64,000 nt of DNA, taken from Massospora cicadina (lineage: Eukaryota > Entomophthoromycota > Entomophthoromycetes > Entomophthorales > Entomophthoraceae). Every line of letters begins with the position of its first letter. Within the stretch, counting starts at the first letter, position 1. The stretch covers positions 1-64,000 of the forward strand of contig JAKSZP010004170.1 of NCBI GenBank assembly GCA_022478985.1, written 5' to 3'. This document shows positions 12,990 through 23,589 of this stretch, piece by piece. The position numbers and the translations under genes were made by a program. The notes below the pieces were generated by a model that was not told the DNA's origin, ran no database searches, and was given only the letters and a program-made list of their open reading frames with translations.

Positions 12990-13278
12990 TTTTTTGACAC
13001 TAGTGGTTCCCAACCCAAAAGGGGGAGCCGCCACGCATCTTTATATGCAAATGGGCCAAATAAAGGGATTATTATAATGAAAAATTCCTAATATGGAAAC
13101 TCAGCTAACAGCTTAGGAAGCCATATCAGAAGTTTAAGAAGCTTTGGGGAAACTTTTGTCAGGCACCCGCTTTAATTGACGGACCATGGCGGACAGTATT
13201 AGGGTGGGAGCATCAGCTACATGTGGCATAAGGAGGTATAATTGTAAGTTTTCTTCAGTAATGAGGCTGGCGGTGTCC
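12990..13278 (-). mobile_element. Longer copy of the coding-tail retroposon
   Basis: About 289 bp, minus orientation. Reading the minus strand gives TEENLQLYLLMPHVADAPTL, then AMVRQLKRVPDKSFPKAS, a stop, and TSDMAS with a stop at the same place as in the 9,857 copy. The 3' UTR contains GGCGGCTCCCCCTTTTGGGT and ends ACTAGTGTCAAAAAA at 12,990. Candidate duplications are TAATCAGTGCCAAC (12,976-12,989) and TAATCAGGGACACC (13,279-13,292), 11 of 14 matching, so this copy is older. It carries about 50 bp more coding sequence than the 9.9-kb copy. The segment EENLxxYLLxxHVAD is also present at 53.95 kb. Confidence 0.65.
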
Positions 13279-13599
13279 TAATCAGGGACACCTTTAATAT
13301 GAGAACCTTAACGAAATTATCCATCAGTTATAAAATATCATCTATTACGTGCTGCTTGGGTCATTCATATGCTTCTTCAGTGCCTTCTACTATCTGGAAT
13401 CTATATACCTCGCCAAATACCAGCGAGAGAATTGACTTTGGGGACTGAGTGCTATCTTCAAAATTTCGTCCATCCTACTATTAATCACTTTTACAAGTAG
13501 TCATGCTGCAACATCACGATCTCTCAAGACAACTAGGGCTTAAACAAATCTTACACTAACATGTTTTCAATTTATATAATGCGGCCTCCTCCTTCATCC

Positions 13600-15068
13600 A
13601 CAATAATTGAGAAGCCATTGTTGATGACTGTTGATTAATCAATGAGGCCTGAAAACCAACTTAAAGTGTTAGTGGATTTTTGTGCTACCTTGATGATCAG
13701 CTTTGTTTTATTGTTCAATTCCTTGAGGATGCCTGGAACAAATGCAGCCACTAAGTCAAGGACTAATGCGGACTTTCAGCAGCATTATCAAAAGCTGACC
13801 TCTAATGACTTCGCCTCTGGGAGTGAAGGGCCTGAAGGGCCCAGGAGGCCAGAAGATCCCTCAGGGCTCAAGGGCCCTCTGGTCCCATAGTGCCTACTCC
13901 TGGCGACCCTTATGACTCCTGTAAAAAGGACGTTTTGGAAGCTCTTGCTGCCTTATGGGATCAAATCCATAATGTGGCCCAATGGTGCATACTCTGAGTG
14001 GTTGGAGTTCCCCTCAACCCTAGGGTCTCTATTGAGGCCTTGACAGATGAAATGTATAATCTTAGCACCTTCACCAATCTAGCTTATAATGACATCTACC
14101 AAATTGAGCAAACCTGCTAAAGGTTTAACACCAACTTGAAAAAGTTATAAACACAGATTTTTCTTCAAAGCGTCAACATCTAAGCATTGAAAAACAGGTT
14201 GCCACAAGGCCTCAATCTCCTACTTAAACCAAAACTGGGATGATACCCAAGAGGATCTCAAGGATCTATGATGTTGCTGAGATTTGCAGGATCCCCACAT
14301 TTATGTGAAGATCTAAATTTTCTGAGACTGTGCCTATTATGGTATCAATACACTTTCCACTCCTGTTGTAACTAATTTTAAAACTATTTAAAAGAGAAAT
14401 TTACCCCGGTCATTAAAGTAATACTCTATACTGTATTATATATGAGTTTTTATGTAAGTAGCTACCAACTGACAGAAAGTGAAGCATATCCATTCCTGCT
14501 TAAAGCACTGCTCAGGAGATTATGACTCCCCATCTAAAAGAATGCCACACAAGGGAACAGGTCTATACCGCCTTAGCTCAGGAATTTGGCAGCAACCAAA
14601 CGCTGGTCAATCAAAAACAAGGGTTCCCGGAAATTCACCTGAACAAAGGAGAGAGTCCTGTGGAGTTTCCAGACATTTCCACATCCAAGCGCAGCCTTTA
14701 TTAACAACAAATTGCATTATCTTGGACGACGCTATAACCACTGTCATCTCTGCATTGGGGTCTTATTTGAGGTTCAGATGCATATGATCATCTAGAATAA
14801 TGGTTCTTTGAGAATAGAGGAAATTGAGGAAGCAATCAACTAGATATATGCGTTGACTTTACATTATAAGGCCACCGCCTCTTTCTCCTCTCACCATCCA
14901 TGGGTCCATGTTGTCAAAAGTCATAATGACTCAACCCTAATGCACTTACTGCAATGGCTTCAGGCACAGCACCAAGGCATGCTGTAAATGACTTAATGAA
15001 GAGGTGTGAAATGTACCTTAGCATGAAGGAAGAGGCAATGCTGACATCCCTACTGTCAGGATCACAGG
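13600..15068 (+). pseudogene. Ty3-type gag relic with zinc knuckle
   Basis: The reading starts around 13,642 and shows a Gly-Pro-rich run (GSEGPEGPRRPEDP) near 13,820-13,880. A capsid-like section lies at about 14,520-14,760 (TALAQEFGSNQT, AQPLLTTNCIILDDAITTVI), which parallels ALLAEFGSEQS and AQTLLILKILTLDDAIAAIL in the nested element at 40 kb. A nucleocapsid knuckle CTYCNGFRHSTKAC (CX2CX4HX4C) lies at about 14,940-14,985. Several stops and frameshifts interrupt it. It is cut at 15,070 by the minus-strand element. Pol in the same orientation resumes beyond 21.3 kb, so the two may be one split element, but the repeat at 21.29-21.41 kb makes that uncertain. Confidence 0.6.
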
Positions 15069-15070
15069 TG

Positions 15071-15598
15071 TGATACCACGTATTCCTTAATAATTTTAGT
15101 CCAGGGGACCCAAAGCTTGAGGGTGTTGATTATAACTTTATGCTTCACTTAATCAGGAAATCTTAGCCCAGATACTTTGTTTAGAGGTAAACTAAATAAT
15201 TATATACCAACTTTTACATAAAACTTGAGAAAAGAAGAGAGTAAATTTTATTAGCTTAGTAGCCACAATATAAGGGAACGGGGAGTTTTCTCAATAAAAA
15301 CCTAAGTAGTCCAAGATAAAATCCATAAATTACACAAATTGGGGATTCAGCAGCAGGCCAATTATATCGGTCAAATAGGCTTTTCTCGCTGTATAAATTG
15401 GGTTTGAAACTCAAGGTTAGATATCTCTGAGGGAGCAATAGTCAACTGAATAATTCAGGGTTGATCCCCAGCTTTGAGAGTCATTGAATTTTGTTGGGGA
15501 TTATCCCCAACAGAAGTTAGGCTAATTGGTTGGATTGGGATCAATTCCCATCAGCTGACACATCTGAATCTACGATTTGGGTAGGAATCCTGATAACA
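15071..15598 (-). repeat. 3' LTR of the nested Ty3 element
   Basis: This 528-bp block starts TGATACCACG and ends CCTGATAACA, and pairs with 20,650-21,278. Shared blocks include TCCAGGGGACCCAAAG, TTGGGTTTGAAACTCAAGGT and ACGATTTGGGTAGGAATCCT. Just inside it, on the minus strand, is a purine tract CTAGAGGGGG, the expected polypurine tract. It lacks one of the two roughly 90-bp units found in the other LTR. No convincing target duplication was found. Confidence 0.75.
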
Positions 15599-15916
15599 CC
15601 CCCTCTAGATCTTGTCGTAGGGAGGGGAAAAGACAAAGAAAGTGACTATGTATGTGGTTGGCTACTTTACCTGAACAACCTCTACAATTGAGTGTTCGTT
15701 GCCATGTTTGTATATGACTCTGTAAGGCTTAACTAGTTAAGCCCAATTTGCTGTCACGACCTCCAGGCAGGTGATGGTAGAAAAGGACTAGGTCACTTGG
15801 TTGAAAGGGGTGTAGGGGGTCATGATTATCATTAAATTGAGAAGTTTCTCTACTGGTTATACTGGACAGGTCTTTAGAAGTCAGGGCCTGAAGTCAGATA
15901 ATTTCATTTCAATACT

Positions 15917-16520
15917 TCACATAGTAACTTCAGGGGCTTTGGGGGAGGCTTGGTCTAGCATAGCCTGTGTTTTAGAAGGCAGATAAGGATTTCTGCCAGA
16001 CAACGCTTGGAAGGGCAACATCTTAATTATTTGATGATAGCTGATCTTATAGAACAGAATTGCACTAGGCATGTATTGGAGCCAGTGAAGGAGGTCAGAA
16101 ATAGCCATTTTCCGGAGGGTTGCAGTAAGAGTACCATTTTCCCGCTCTACCATACCTTTGGTTGCAGAATGGTAGGGGGTGGAGAATACCTGTGTGGTTC
16201 CCAACAGTTTAGCTAAATTTTTCACTAGCATTGAGCGAATATTTTGCCCATTATCAGACAGAATGATAGGGCACCCATGTTGGGTGATAATCTGATTATA
16301 CAATACAAGCAGTAGCCCCTGTGAAGCTGAGGGTAGAGATACTGCTTTGATACACATAGTTAAATGTTTGCAGCTAGAAGGAAGAACTAATGACTATTAG
16401 AGGCTTGAGGGAGAGGTCCCATAACATCAATGTTAATAGTATTGCATGGTTCACAAGGAACCACTGGTTGTTGAGATTGGGGACTAAATCCAGCATGGCT
16501 TTTACATACCGGGAAGGACT
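15917..16520 (-). pseudogene. Integrase of the nested Ty3 element
   Basis: The longest frame is 146 codons (15,917-16,357). It contains LSDNGQNIRSMLVKNLAKLL with the second catalytic Asp and STPYHSATKGMVERENGTL with the catalytic Glu. Only the core and part of the C-terminus survive in one frame; the zinc-binding N-terminus is broken upstream. Confidence 0.8.
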
Positions 16521-16614
16521 CTAATACATCCTGGATTGAAACAAACATTCTTTCCCAATAACCTTGAGTTTTAGGCCACTGGTAGTTTTTCTGAAAATTC
16601 CTGTGGCCGACTTA

Positions 16615-17500
16615 TCAATGTCCCTCCAATATGAGATCAGTTTGAGCTAAAGATCGTACATAGGACACCCACCTTTTAGACACTAGTTTGCACAATTGGC
16701 CGTTCTTGACTTGAAGATTTGCAGATTTCTTTGCTAATTCCTTTTGAAGGGTCAGGGATTCATGCTTCCATAAATGTGATTGTGTTAGGAAGTCATAGAG
16801 TCGATCCTCTTTGGGGTCAGTTAAAGTTAATATGGGAAGCTGAGATAGACAATCCACATTTTTTGTGCATAGGCCCTGGTCATTATATAATAGAAAATCA
16901 TAGTTTTAAATTTTTAACGCCCATTGGGCTAATCTCTCATTGAGGTCCTCTATCTGCTGTAGCCACTGTAAGGATGCATGATAGTGATTATGGTGAAATG
17001 CTTCCCATACAATTAAGGTCAGAAGTTACTAATAGAGAGTAGGACTGCCAAGCATTCGCATTCTAAAAAGCTAAAATTGCGTTTAGCTTTTGATAAGGTC
17101 TTGATGTAGTAGGCGATAGGATGGTCCACTAAGCTCTTTAATGTTAAGATAGTATAGCTCTGATGGCAATAGCTCTAGCTTTGGTAAAGAAAAGAAAGGT
17201 TTACTAAAATTTGGGTGTGTAATTACAGGAGAGTTAGAGAGAGAAGCTTAGAAGGGCAAAGGCTTGCTGTTGCTATTTTTTCCACTGGAGGGGTATACAT
17301 TTCTTCAGTAAATACACTAGAGCCTCAGAGGTGTCTGCAAAGTATGGGTCAAATTGGCAATAATATCCCACCATCCATAAGAAAACCTTTACGTCTCATA
17401 GAGATTAGGGAGTTATCTAGCAATGGTTAAGACCTTGTCTTCATTGGGGATAAACCAGCTTTACTTAACTTATGGACCAATAAATAATCTCGCTCTTTAA
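16615..17500 (-). pseudogene. RNase H and linker of the nested Ty3 element
   Basis: The frame 16,615-16,857 contains MDCLSQLPILTLTDPKED, equivalent to the NVDALSRLP motif that ends RNase H in Ty3 pol proteins, followed by the linker and an integrase-start segment (LCKLVSKRWVSYV). The RNase H core lies upstream to about 17.5 kb, in pieces separated by stops. Confidence 0.6.
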
Positions 17501-17639
17501 AAGTTAACATGGGATGGGATGCTTGTTATTACCTTACTCTAAAAAAAGTAAATAATCTCACTCTGTGAGAAAGAGCTTATTGACGGCTTTAGTTTTAACA
17601 ACAATTGCCATAAATACAGAAAAACCTGCCTGAGGTGAT

Positions 17640-18110
17640 TTATATTTTTATCAAAGGTTTGCAAAAGGTGGTAATATCGTCAAGATAAACTAGCACACAT
17701 GAGCATTTTTAAAATCTCGCAGGAGTCCGTCTATGGCGCGTTGGAAGGTAGGAGGGGCGTTACATAACCCCTGCGGCATTTAAGTGGCTCAAATAGTCCT
17801 TCACTCGAGATGAGAGCGCATTTCTCACAATCTTTTGATGACAGATCAAATTGCCAGTACTCACTGTCGAGATCCATTACTTTGAAATATTGGGACCCTG
17901 ACATCAAGCATAAGTAATCATTTATATGCTGCAATTGATAGCTGCCTTTTTGATTGAAAGAATTGAGGCAGCAATAATCCATGACAACACAATGGTTACC
18001 ATCCTTCTTCCAAATTAATAAGAGTGTGGAAGCCCATGGGCTTTTAAGAGGCAAAAGTAACACAGCTTCCAACAGTTTTTTCTTTCTAGGGCCACTTGAG
18101 CTTCCTTAAC
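17640..18110 (-). pseudogene. Reverse transcriptase of the nested Ty3 element
   Basis: The frame 17,731-18,072 reads KSPWASTLLLIWKKDGNHC, DYCCLNSFNQKGSYQLQHI and YFKVMDLDSEYWQF, which are RT blocks including the first catalytic Asp. After a frameshift come APPTFQRAIDGLLRDFKNAH and LVYLDDIT, so the YLDD box is intact at 17,676-17,687. The DSEYWQF style differs from the chromoviral RTs in this window and points to another Ty3 lineage. Confidence 0.85.
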
Positions 18111-18496
18111 TTTGGATTTGTGTTATGGCCAGGATTTGGATGGAGTATGAGCCTCAGTCTTGATTTGATAAATTACAACAGACATTTTACTGTAGTCACT
18201 TGGTCCTGAGGAAATAATATTGCCATACTCCTCAAGGATATTTTTTACATTTTAGCATTTATTAGGGGTGATATTGTCTCCAATTTTACTTTCAACCAGA
18301 GCTATGGTAGGTAGGGGATCAAATCCTAAATCCTGTAACGATCCAAAATAACTCACATCGGTAATATTCTCAATGGGCATAGATTTACATAAGCAATAGG
18401 GGAATGCCAAGAGACTTTGAGGGTTTCACTTTTTAAGTTACCTTAATAGAATAGAGATACCTTTCCCATAGGCAGGGTTCAAAATCCCCAGGCAGG

Positions 18497-19100
18497 TCAA
18501 CGCTTCCTTGATGGAAGGTTTGGGTGTCCATTTAGCTCCAAAATTTGATTAGGAGGGGTGAGAGTTTGAATCCCCACATCCACAATCACTTGTGAGCCAG
18601 AGGGTATTGTAATAAAACGAGTGGTATACAGAGAGATCCCCTCTTTGGCATCCACAGCCTCTGGGGGTAACTTAGTTTTTTCCCCTAAGACTTGATACTC
18701 GATAATGCAAATGGAGGATAGGTATTCAAGGAAGCATGTTCGTTTTTCAGAGTCTCTTTTTTTGATGAGGAGTTCATTTATAAATGGAATCCGATACCCT
18801 GGTAGGGAAAGATATTTTTCCTTGTGGTTGATGATGAAGTTAAATTCCCACATCAGTTGGACCCCATTAAGCAACTCATAAGTATCATTTTATAAGTCAA
18901 TAGCATGAGCAGTAATTAAGAGTTTCCAAAAACGAAGAGGTAAGGCAGAAACGCTCTAATTGCCTTAGTAGACTGACTACATGCTGTTCCATATTCAGCC
19001 TCATGTATCAGTTCTTGATCAACGTTTATCTTTTGGATAAGTTAAATAGAAATAACGTTAACTAGTGAGCCAGTATCAATTATTGCCTAACTTTAACCTT
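18497..19100 (-). pseudogene. Protease and protease-RT linker
   Basis: Near 19,040-19,090 the minus strand reads IDTGSLVNVISI, a retropepsin active-site motif with a missing Ala or Ser. The 125-codon frame 18,497-18,874 continues with FNFIINHKEKYLSLPGYRIP and further segments expected between protease and RT. Confidence 0.6.
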
Positions 19101-19108
19101 ATGTACAA

Positions 19109-20420
19109 CTACCTTGACTTAAACCAATTAAGATCCAAACTTGGAAAAACAGCTAATAGACTTTTGGTAGGGATTTGTAATGAAGCAAGCTGAGGATTCT
19201 GCCATGGCCAAGCTTGGGGCTGTTCAATGTGCTTAAAAGTTTTATCTGCCAGCGTTTGACTTTCCATAGAAGAGTTGACTGTCAAAATTTGTTGGGGTAA
19301 CCGACCAACATAAAAGTAAGATAGCAGGAGTTGTTTATTTACTTGGATAAAAAAGGGTACGTCGACTTCTGCAGGGGCAGCTAACACAAAATAACCTGGA
19401 GTGCTGGGGATAGAGCAAGAGCTAGAACAAGGGTCTTAAGGCACTTGTTTTCCGTCAGCATAGGAAGCCTCTTGCCCTATACTGACTGATCTTTTGCGAC
19501 TTACGTTGAAGGATGTGGCAGTCAGCTACAGTGTGGTTGTTTCTTCTGCAATGAGTGCAGTATAATTCAGGTGTAGGCGACTTTGGGGTGTAATAGCCAA
19601 TACTTGGGACCAGGGCTAATCGGTGTTAAAATGAGGCGGCCTGACGGGTCTATGTAGTTCGGCCAGAATTTCCAATATAGCCTCTTTGATATGAAGGAGG
19701 GATTTTAAGTTAGACTTCACCGCTTTAAGATAAAGTACAGTATTAGGCATCTTTTTAAACGCTGACACTGCAGCGGTGATGTCATAGTATACTTTAAGAT
19801 GATTTTCTAAAACCAGAGTTTGTGCTATGAGGTAAAAATGGTGGGCAAATTCGCTGATAGTTTACCTCTGATTAAGGCAGATACCAACAAAGGTCTGTTT
19901 TTGGTTGTTTAAGGCTAACTCGCTCCCAAATTCCTAAAGCAGGGCAGGATTGGCATCAGTCCAAGTATGGCAATGCATCAGAAAGGGGACCATAATGTCT
20001 TAAGCCATGAGGCTAAGACAGATGTTCAAGTGTTTAAGTCGCTGAGTGTCAGTGGCTTCTTACATAGCATTTTCATAACAAATAAGAAGGGGACGATAAT
20101 TCCTTTGCCTGGGACGTACCTCTTTTTGAACAACAGTTTGAACATGCCACTGGGGGGGTTAATGGTCTAACAATGTCTATTGACATAGGGGACCATTTTC
20201 ACCTAAAGGGGAACTGTTATTTCTGGATGTGTCGTAAGGATGGAGGGCGTCCAATTTAATTTGTAAGGTGTTGTTACCCTCAATTATTGAGTCTACCTGA
20301 TCATAAGGTGGCCTGAAGGGCCAATTTGGTGGCAGCAAGAGGGGATAACTGCCAAATTTCGCTTTTGAGCTCAGTAGTCGCAACTCAAAGTTCAAGTTAG
20401 TGTTGCTCAATGGTGAGGAT
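19109..20420 (-). pseudogene. Gag of the nested Ty3 element
   Basis: The nucleocapsid knuckle CTHCRRNNHTVADC (CX2CX4HX4C) is at about 19,515-19,560. Upstream frames (77 codons at 20,177-20,410, beginning MSNTNLNFELRLLSSKAK, and broken capsid pieces at 19.6-20.1 kb) fit gag. The frame 19,109-19,387 lies between the knuckle and the protease. Confidence 0.6.
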
Positions 20421-20516
20421 TCATTGCTCCATCCTGCGCATCATGATGGTGAAATTAACCAAGTGTTTAAGGTGCTCCTGATCTAACATGAGATTGGACG
20501 CTGTATTGTTATTATT

Positions 20517-20566
20517 TTTTTAGTACTAGTGGTGACCAACCCAAAAGGGGGAGCCGCCACCCATCC
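20517..20566 (-). mobile_element. 50-bp truncated copy of the retroposon
   Basis: It holds only the last part of the family: on the minus strand GGCGGCTCCCCCTTTTGGGT, then TGGTCACCACTAGTACTAAA plus the A-run. It is flanked by TGTATTGTTATTATT (20,502-20,516) and TGCATTGTTATTATT (20,567-20,581), 14 of 15 matching. It sits between the primer site and gag of the nested Ty3 element, so it inserted after that element. Confidence 0.75.
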
Positions 20567-20622
20567 TGCATTGTTATTATTCATAGTTGGGTTTTTGATT
20601 ATATTTCGCCGTAACTTGAGAT

Positions 20623-20643
20623 GTACCTGGCAGGGAGCACCAG
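20623..20643 (-). other. Primer-binding site of the nested Ty3 element
   Basis: The minus strand reads CTGGTGCTCCCTGCCAGGTA six bases inside the LTR edge (TGGGACC at 20,650). It shares TGGTGCTC with the sites at 2.64, 12.77, 28.59 and 40.09 kb, implying a tRNA ending GAGCACCA as the common primer. Confidence 0.65.
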
Positions 20644-20649
20644 TTTTAT

Positions 20650-21278
20650 TGGGACCATGGGTTACTTCCTCATATCCCTTAATATTTTTAGGCCAGGGGA
20701 CCTAAAGTTTCAGTGTTGGATTGCTGTTTTTTGCTTCTATTTGTCAAGGATTCTTATTCCAGATATTACTTCTGGTGAGGCAATTCCTAAAAAAATATAT
20801 CAATTTTAACTTAAAATTGTGAAAAGGAGAGTAAAATCGTAAAGTTTATTAACTTAATACCAGCTATATATGAGTAATCAGGGAGGTGTTTTGGGTATAT
20901 CTAAGACGCCCAAGCCTAGATCAAATAAAGTAAACCAATCAGGGATTAGATAAAAGCACAATTATCTCAGTTGATTTGTATGTGCATATCTCATGGATTG
21001 GGTTTGAACCTCAAGGTTGGCTGGCTCTGAGGGAGCATGATTTGGCTACATCAGTTGGGGTTGATCGAAAATTTCAATAATAGTCAACTTTTATTGAGGA
21101 TGATGCCTGACAGAAGTTTGGGCCTTTTGATCGAGTCAGGATTGATCTCTGACTTTGATAGCTGTTGAATTTCATTGGGGATTATTGCTGAAAGAAGTTT
21201 GGGCTTTTATGGTCAGTTTGGGATCAAGTCCCGTCATCTGACATATCCAAATCTGCGATTTGGGTAGTAATTCTGACA
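20650..21278 (-). repeat. 5' LTR of the nested Ty3 element
   Basis: A 629-bp partner of 15,071-15,598, starting TGGGACCATG and ending AATTCTGACA. It is about 100 bp longer, mainly because a unit with TTATTGAGGATGATGCCTGA and ACAGAAGTTTGGGCC is followed by a second copy (TTCATTGGGGATTATTGCTG, AAAGAAGTTTGGGC) at about 21,090-21,240. Confidence 0.75.
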
Positions 21279-21284
21279 GTTGGC

Positions 21285-21413
21285 TTTCTTTTTTAACACA
21301 TCAATTTGGCTAACTGTTCCTGCAGCATCCTGCCCTGGGTTTTGGGTGGTAACTCACCCATAGTTCAAGGCCGGCCTTATTATAATTATCAGCACACTCC
21401 ATGACATAATGGG
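21285..21413 (+). repeat. Terminal repeat fragment of a plus-strand chromovirus
   Basis: It is similar to 26,598-26,722: TTTTTTAACA, CCTGCAGCAT/TCTGCGGCAT, GGGTTTTGGGTGGTAA/GGGTTTTAGGTGGTAA, AATTATCAGCAC/TTATTATCAGCAC and CCATGACAT/CCATGTCAC. As the pol lies between the two copies they are probably the ends of its LTRs, but only about 130 bp can be aligned and no primer site with TGG follows. Confidence 0.4.
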
Positions 21414-21680
21414 GCAACCCTTAACTCTGGCCTTCTCCATCTCACCTTTTTAGGTGGGGTGTCACATAAGTTTTCCCTTACCAGCATTGAACCCCTTTCC
21501 AGTTGGACAAGTCCATATCAATCCTGACCCCACTAGGTCAGGAAGTTCAGGATATACACTGGTGTTTGATGTTATCTGCTGACAACACTGGAGCCATCTG
21601 CAACGGGTCAGAGCAGATTTTCCCCTCTTTCTATTGGTTACTGCCATCAGCTCAGCAAAACCAAAAATGATCGCCACAAG
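21414..21680. other. Short gap where gag would be expected
   Basis: Between the repeat at 21.29-21.41 kb and the protease there are only about 270 bp, with no zinc knuckle. Either gag was deleted or the gag at 13.6-15.07 kb belongs to this element and has been split off by the nested insertion. Confidence 0.35.
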
Positions 21681-21960
21681 ATGTACCACTCCTACTTCCT
21701 GCTACAAGCGGAAATACAGCTGGGCGCACAATGGGTGTCATTCAAGGTCCTGGTAGATACAGGAGCAGCAGGAAAACTCATGAGTTTCAGTTGCGCATCA
21801 GTTGGAGTTGGACTTGGATGCAGGCTAGAGGTTGTGGTTGCATTTTACGCCATAAAGTCAACCTACAAAGTGCGTCGCCCAATCCCATTCCATGCGGGCA
21901 ACTTTAGATCTGCAATTATTTTACAGCCATGTCTGACCTGGTAGTCCTAGTTATCATTAG
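21681..21960 (+). pseudogene. Chromoviral protease
   Basis: The frame 21,681-21,944 contains FKVLVDTGAAGKLMSF. DTGAA is the retropepsin active-site motif, and the preceding strand (AEIQLGAQWVSFKVL) has the usual position. The remainder decays into frameshifts. Confidence 0.7.
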
Positions 21961-22223
21961 TGTGGGTTGGTGGTGACGCCAACAAGTGAATGTCAACCTG
22001 TCCTCAAACATGTTACCCTTATGAGAATGCTCATGGTGGTGGTGAGCTCCCACTCCTCAACCTCTTGGGTAAAGAATGGAGCAAATATTCCCTTTACATG
22101 CTCGCTACACCCGTGGCTTGCTTCCTAATTTTCCTCATCCCTCGTAGCATATAAGGATATTTTCAATATGGAGAAATTTACTCACTTTCCGCCACACTTA
22201 GGGTCTTTTTTAAAATCTGCAAA

Positions 22224-23584
22224 ATGGTGGATGTGGTCAACATTTATTGTCCACTGTACCTCCATATAGCAGAAGAAGATATGTCCTTGGATGTGTGTGT
22301 CTACATGATTATGAAGGGTGGTTTTTCATGGAAGACATCCCTGGTCGCCTCCTCCATTATGTTCAAAAAGAAGGCCAATGGCAAACTGCGCCCTCGCGTG
22401 GAATATGGTCACCTCAACAAAATCATGTTTTATGATCCCTATCCAATTCTGTTGGAACAAACAATTGCCCAAACAACTGTGAAGTTGAGAGATTATTAAA
22501 AAACTTGATCTTTTGAACGCCTTTAACCAAATTTGGTTAGCCAAATATCATGAATGACTTACCGCCATTTGGATGAAGTGAGGCATATTAAAATTCCATG
22601 TAATGCCTTTTGGGTCGAAAAATGCGCCTGCCATATTCTAGTGAATGATCAATGACATGCTGAGTAATCTGCGCAATAATTTAACCGCTGCTTACATAGA
22701 TGACATTCTTGTCCAATTCCCAGCCCCCAAACAGTATGACATTGATCTGGAGGCCATCCTTGCCACTCTGCACAAGGCAAGCTATTTGTGAAGCCATCAA
22801 AGTGTGAGTTCTTCTGCAATGACGTTACTTTAGATTAACTTGGTATCAAAAGATGGTTACGTGCTTCCATTCTGTAGACTTGAGGCCATCCTTGAGTGGC
22901 CTACCCTGACAACCCATAAGCAATTGTGGTGCTTCTTAGGAACCATCAATTTTAAAAAAATCTCCCCACTCTCGCAGCTGACTGCGCTGCTGCACCTCCT
23001 CACTGGCTAAAATGACCCAATTTGATGGACCCTAGAATGCCAGCAAGCATTAAATGCTATAAAACAGGTATTTTTGTCACCGCCTGTGCTCAAGCATGCT
23101 GATGCAACCAAACTCTTCATTGTCACAAGTGACGCCTCTTCTACTGTGGTGGTAGCAGCTTAATTGCAGGAACACAATGGAGTGGAGCACCAGGTATCAT
23201 ATTTTCCCATAAATTTACATCCATGGAGAAAAACTGAGCTATTTAGATAAGGAGCTGGTGGCTGTATCATGGGCACTGACCCATTTGCGGTATCTCCTGC
23301 AGGGAGCTACACATATGGTGACAGTGCAGATGTACCCCCAAGCCCTCATGTGCTTTGACAAACTTCAGAAGTTGGCATACCATCAAACCTGGGCGTACTG
23401 TGACCTATGTAGTGTTAACTTCAAGTATGAATTTGTGAAGGGGTCACTGAACGTTCTCCCCAAAATCCAGAGCTGCAATCCTGCCTTATTTCTAAAAAAG
23501 GTGGAAGAGAAAGATCTCACTACAGTAATTCCACCACCCAGATTTTATCCATTGTATCGGAAAATTACAAGTCCATTATTGTAG
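22224..23584 (+). pseudogene. Chromoviral RT and RNase H
   Basis: RT blocks: IMFKKKANGKLRPRVEYGHL and NKIMFYDPYPI, then, in another frame, AAYIDDILVQFPA with an intact YIDD box at 22,693-22,704. RNase H follows at 23.0-23.45 kb: an acidic TSDAS-like block near 23,125, a histidine block (MAVSWALTHLRYLLQGAT) in the frame 23,258-23,584, and a final FVKGSLNVLPKIQSCNPALF that corresponds to the GKxNxxADALSRNP end of RNase H. Several stops and frameshifts make it inactive. Confidence 0.75.
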
Positions 23585-23589
23585 TAAGA

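Larger units (their letters stand above)
15598..20648 (-). mobile_element. Nested minus-strand Ty3 element, internal region
   Basis: The order read on the minus strand is primer site (about 20,643-20,623), gag (about 20,420-19,450), protease, RT, RNase H, integrase, polypurine tract (about 15,600-15,610). This is the Ty3 order. No chromodomain was seen, unlike the two chromoviruses nearby. The integrase keeps recognisable catalytic residues but the frame is broken in many places. It interrupts the plus-strand gag at 15.07 kb, so it is younger than that gag. Confidence 0.75.

Noticed and set aside
15064..21283. 5-bp target duplication for the nested Ty3 element
   Set aside because: The flanks AGGTG and GTTGG do not match; no duplication is claimed.
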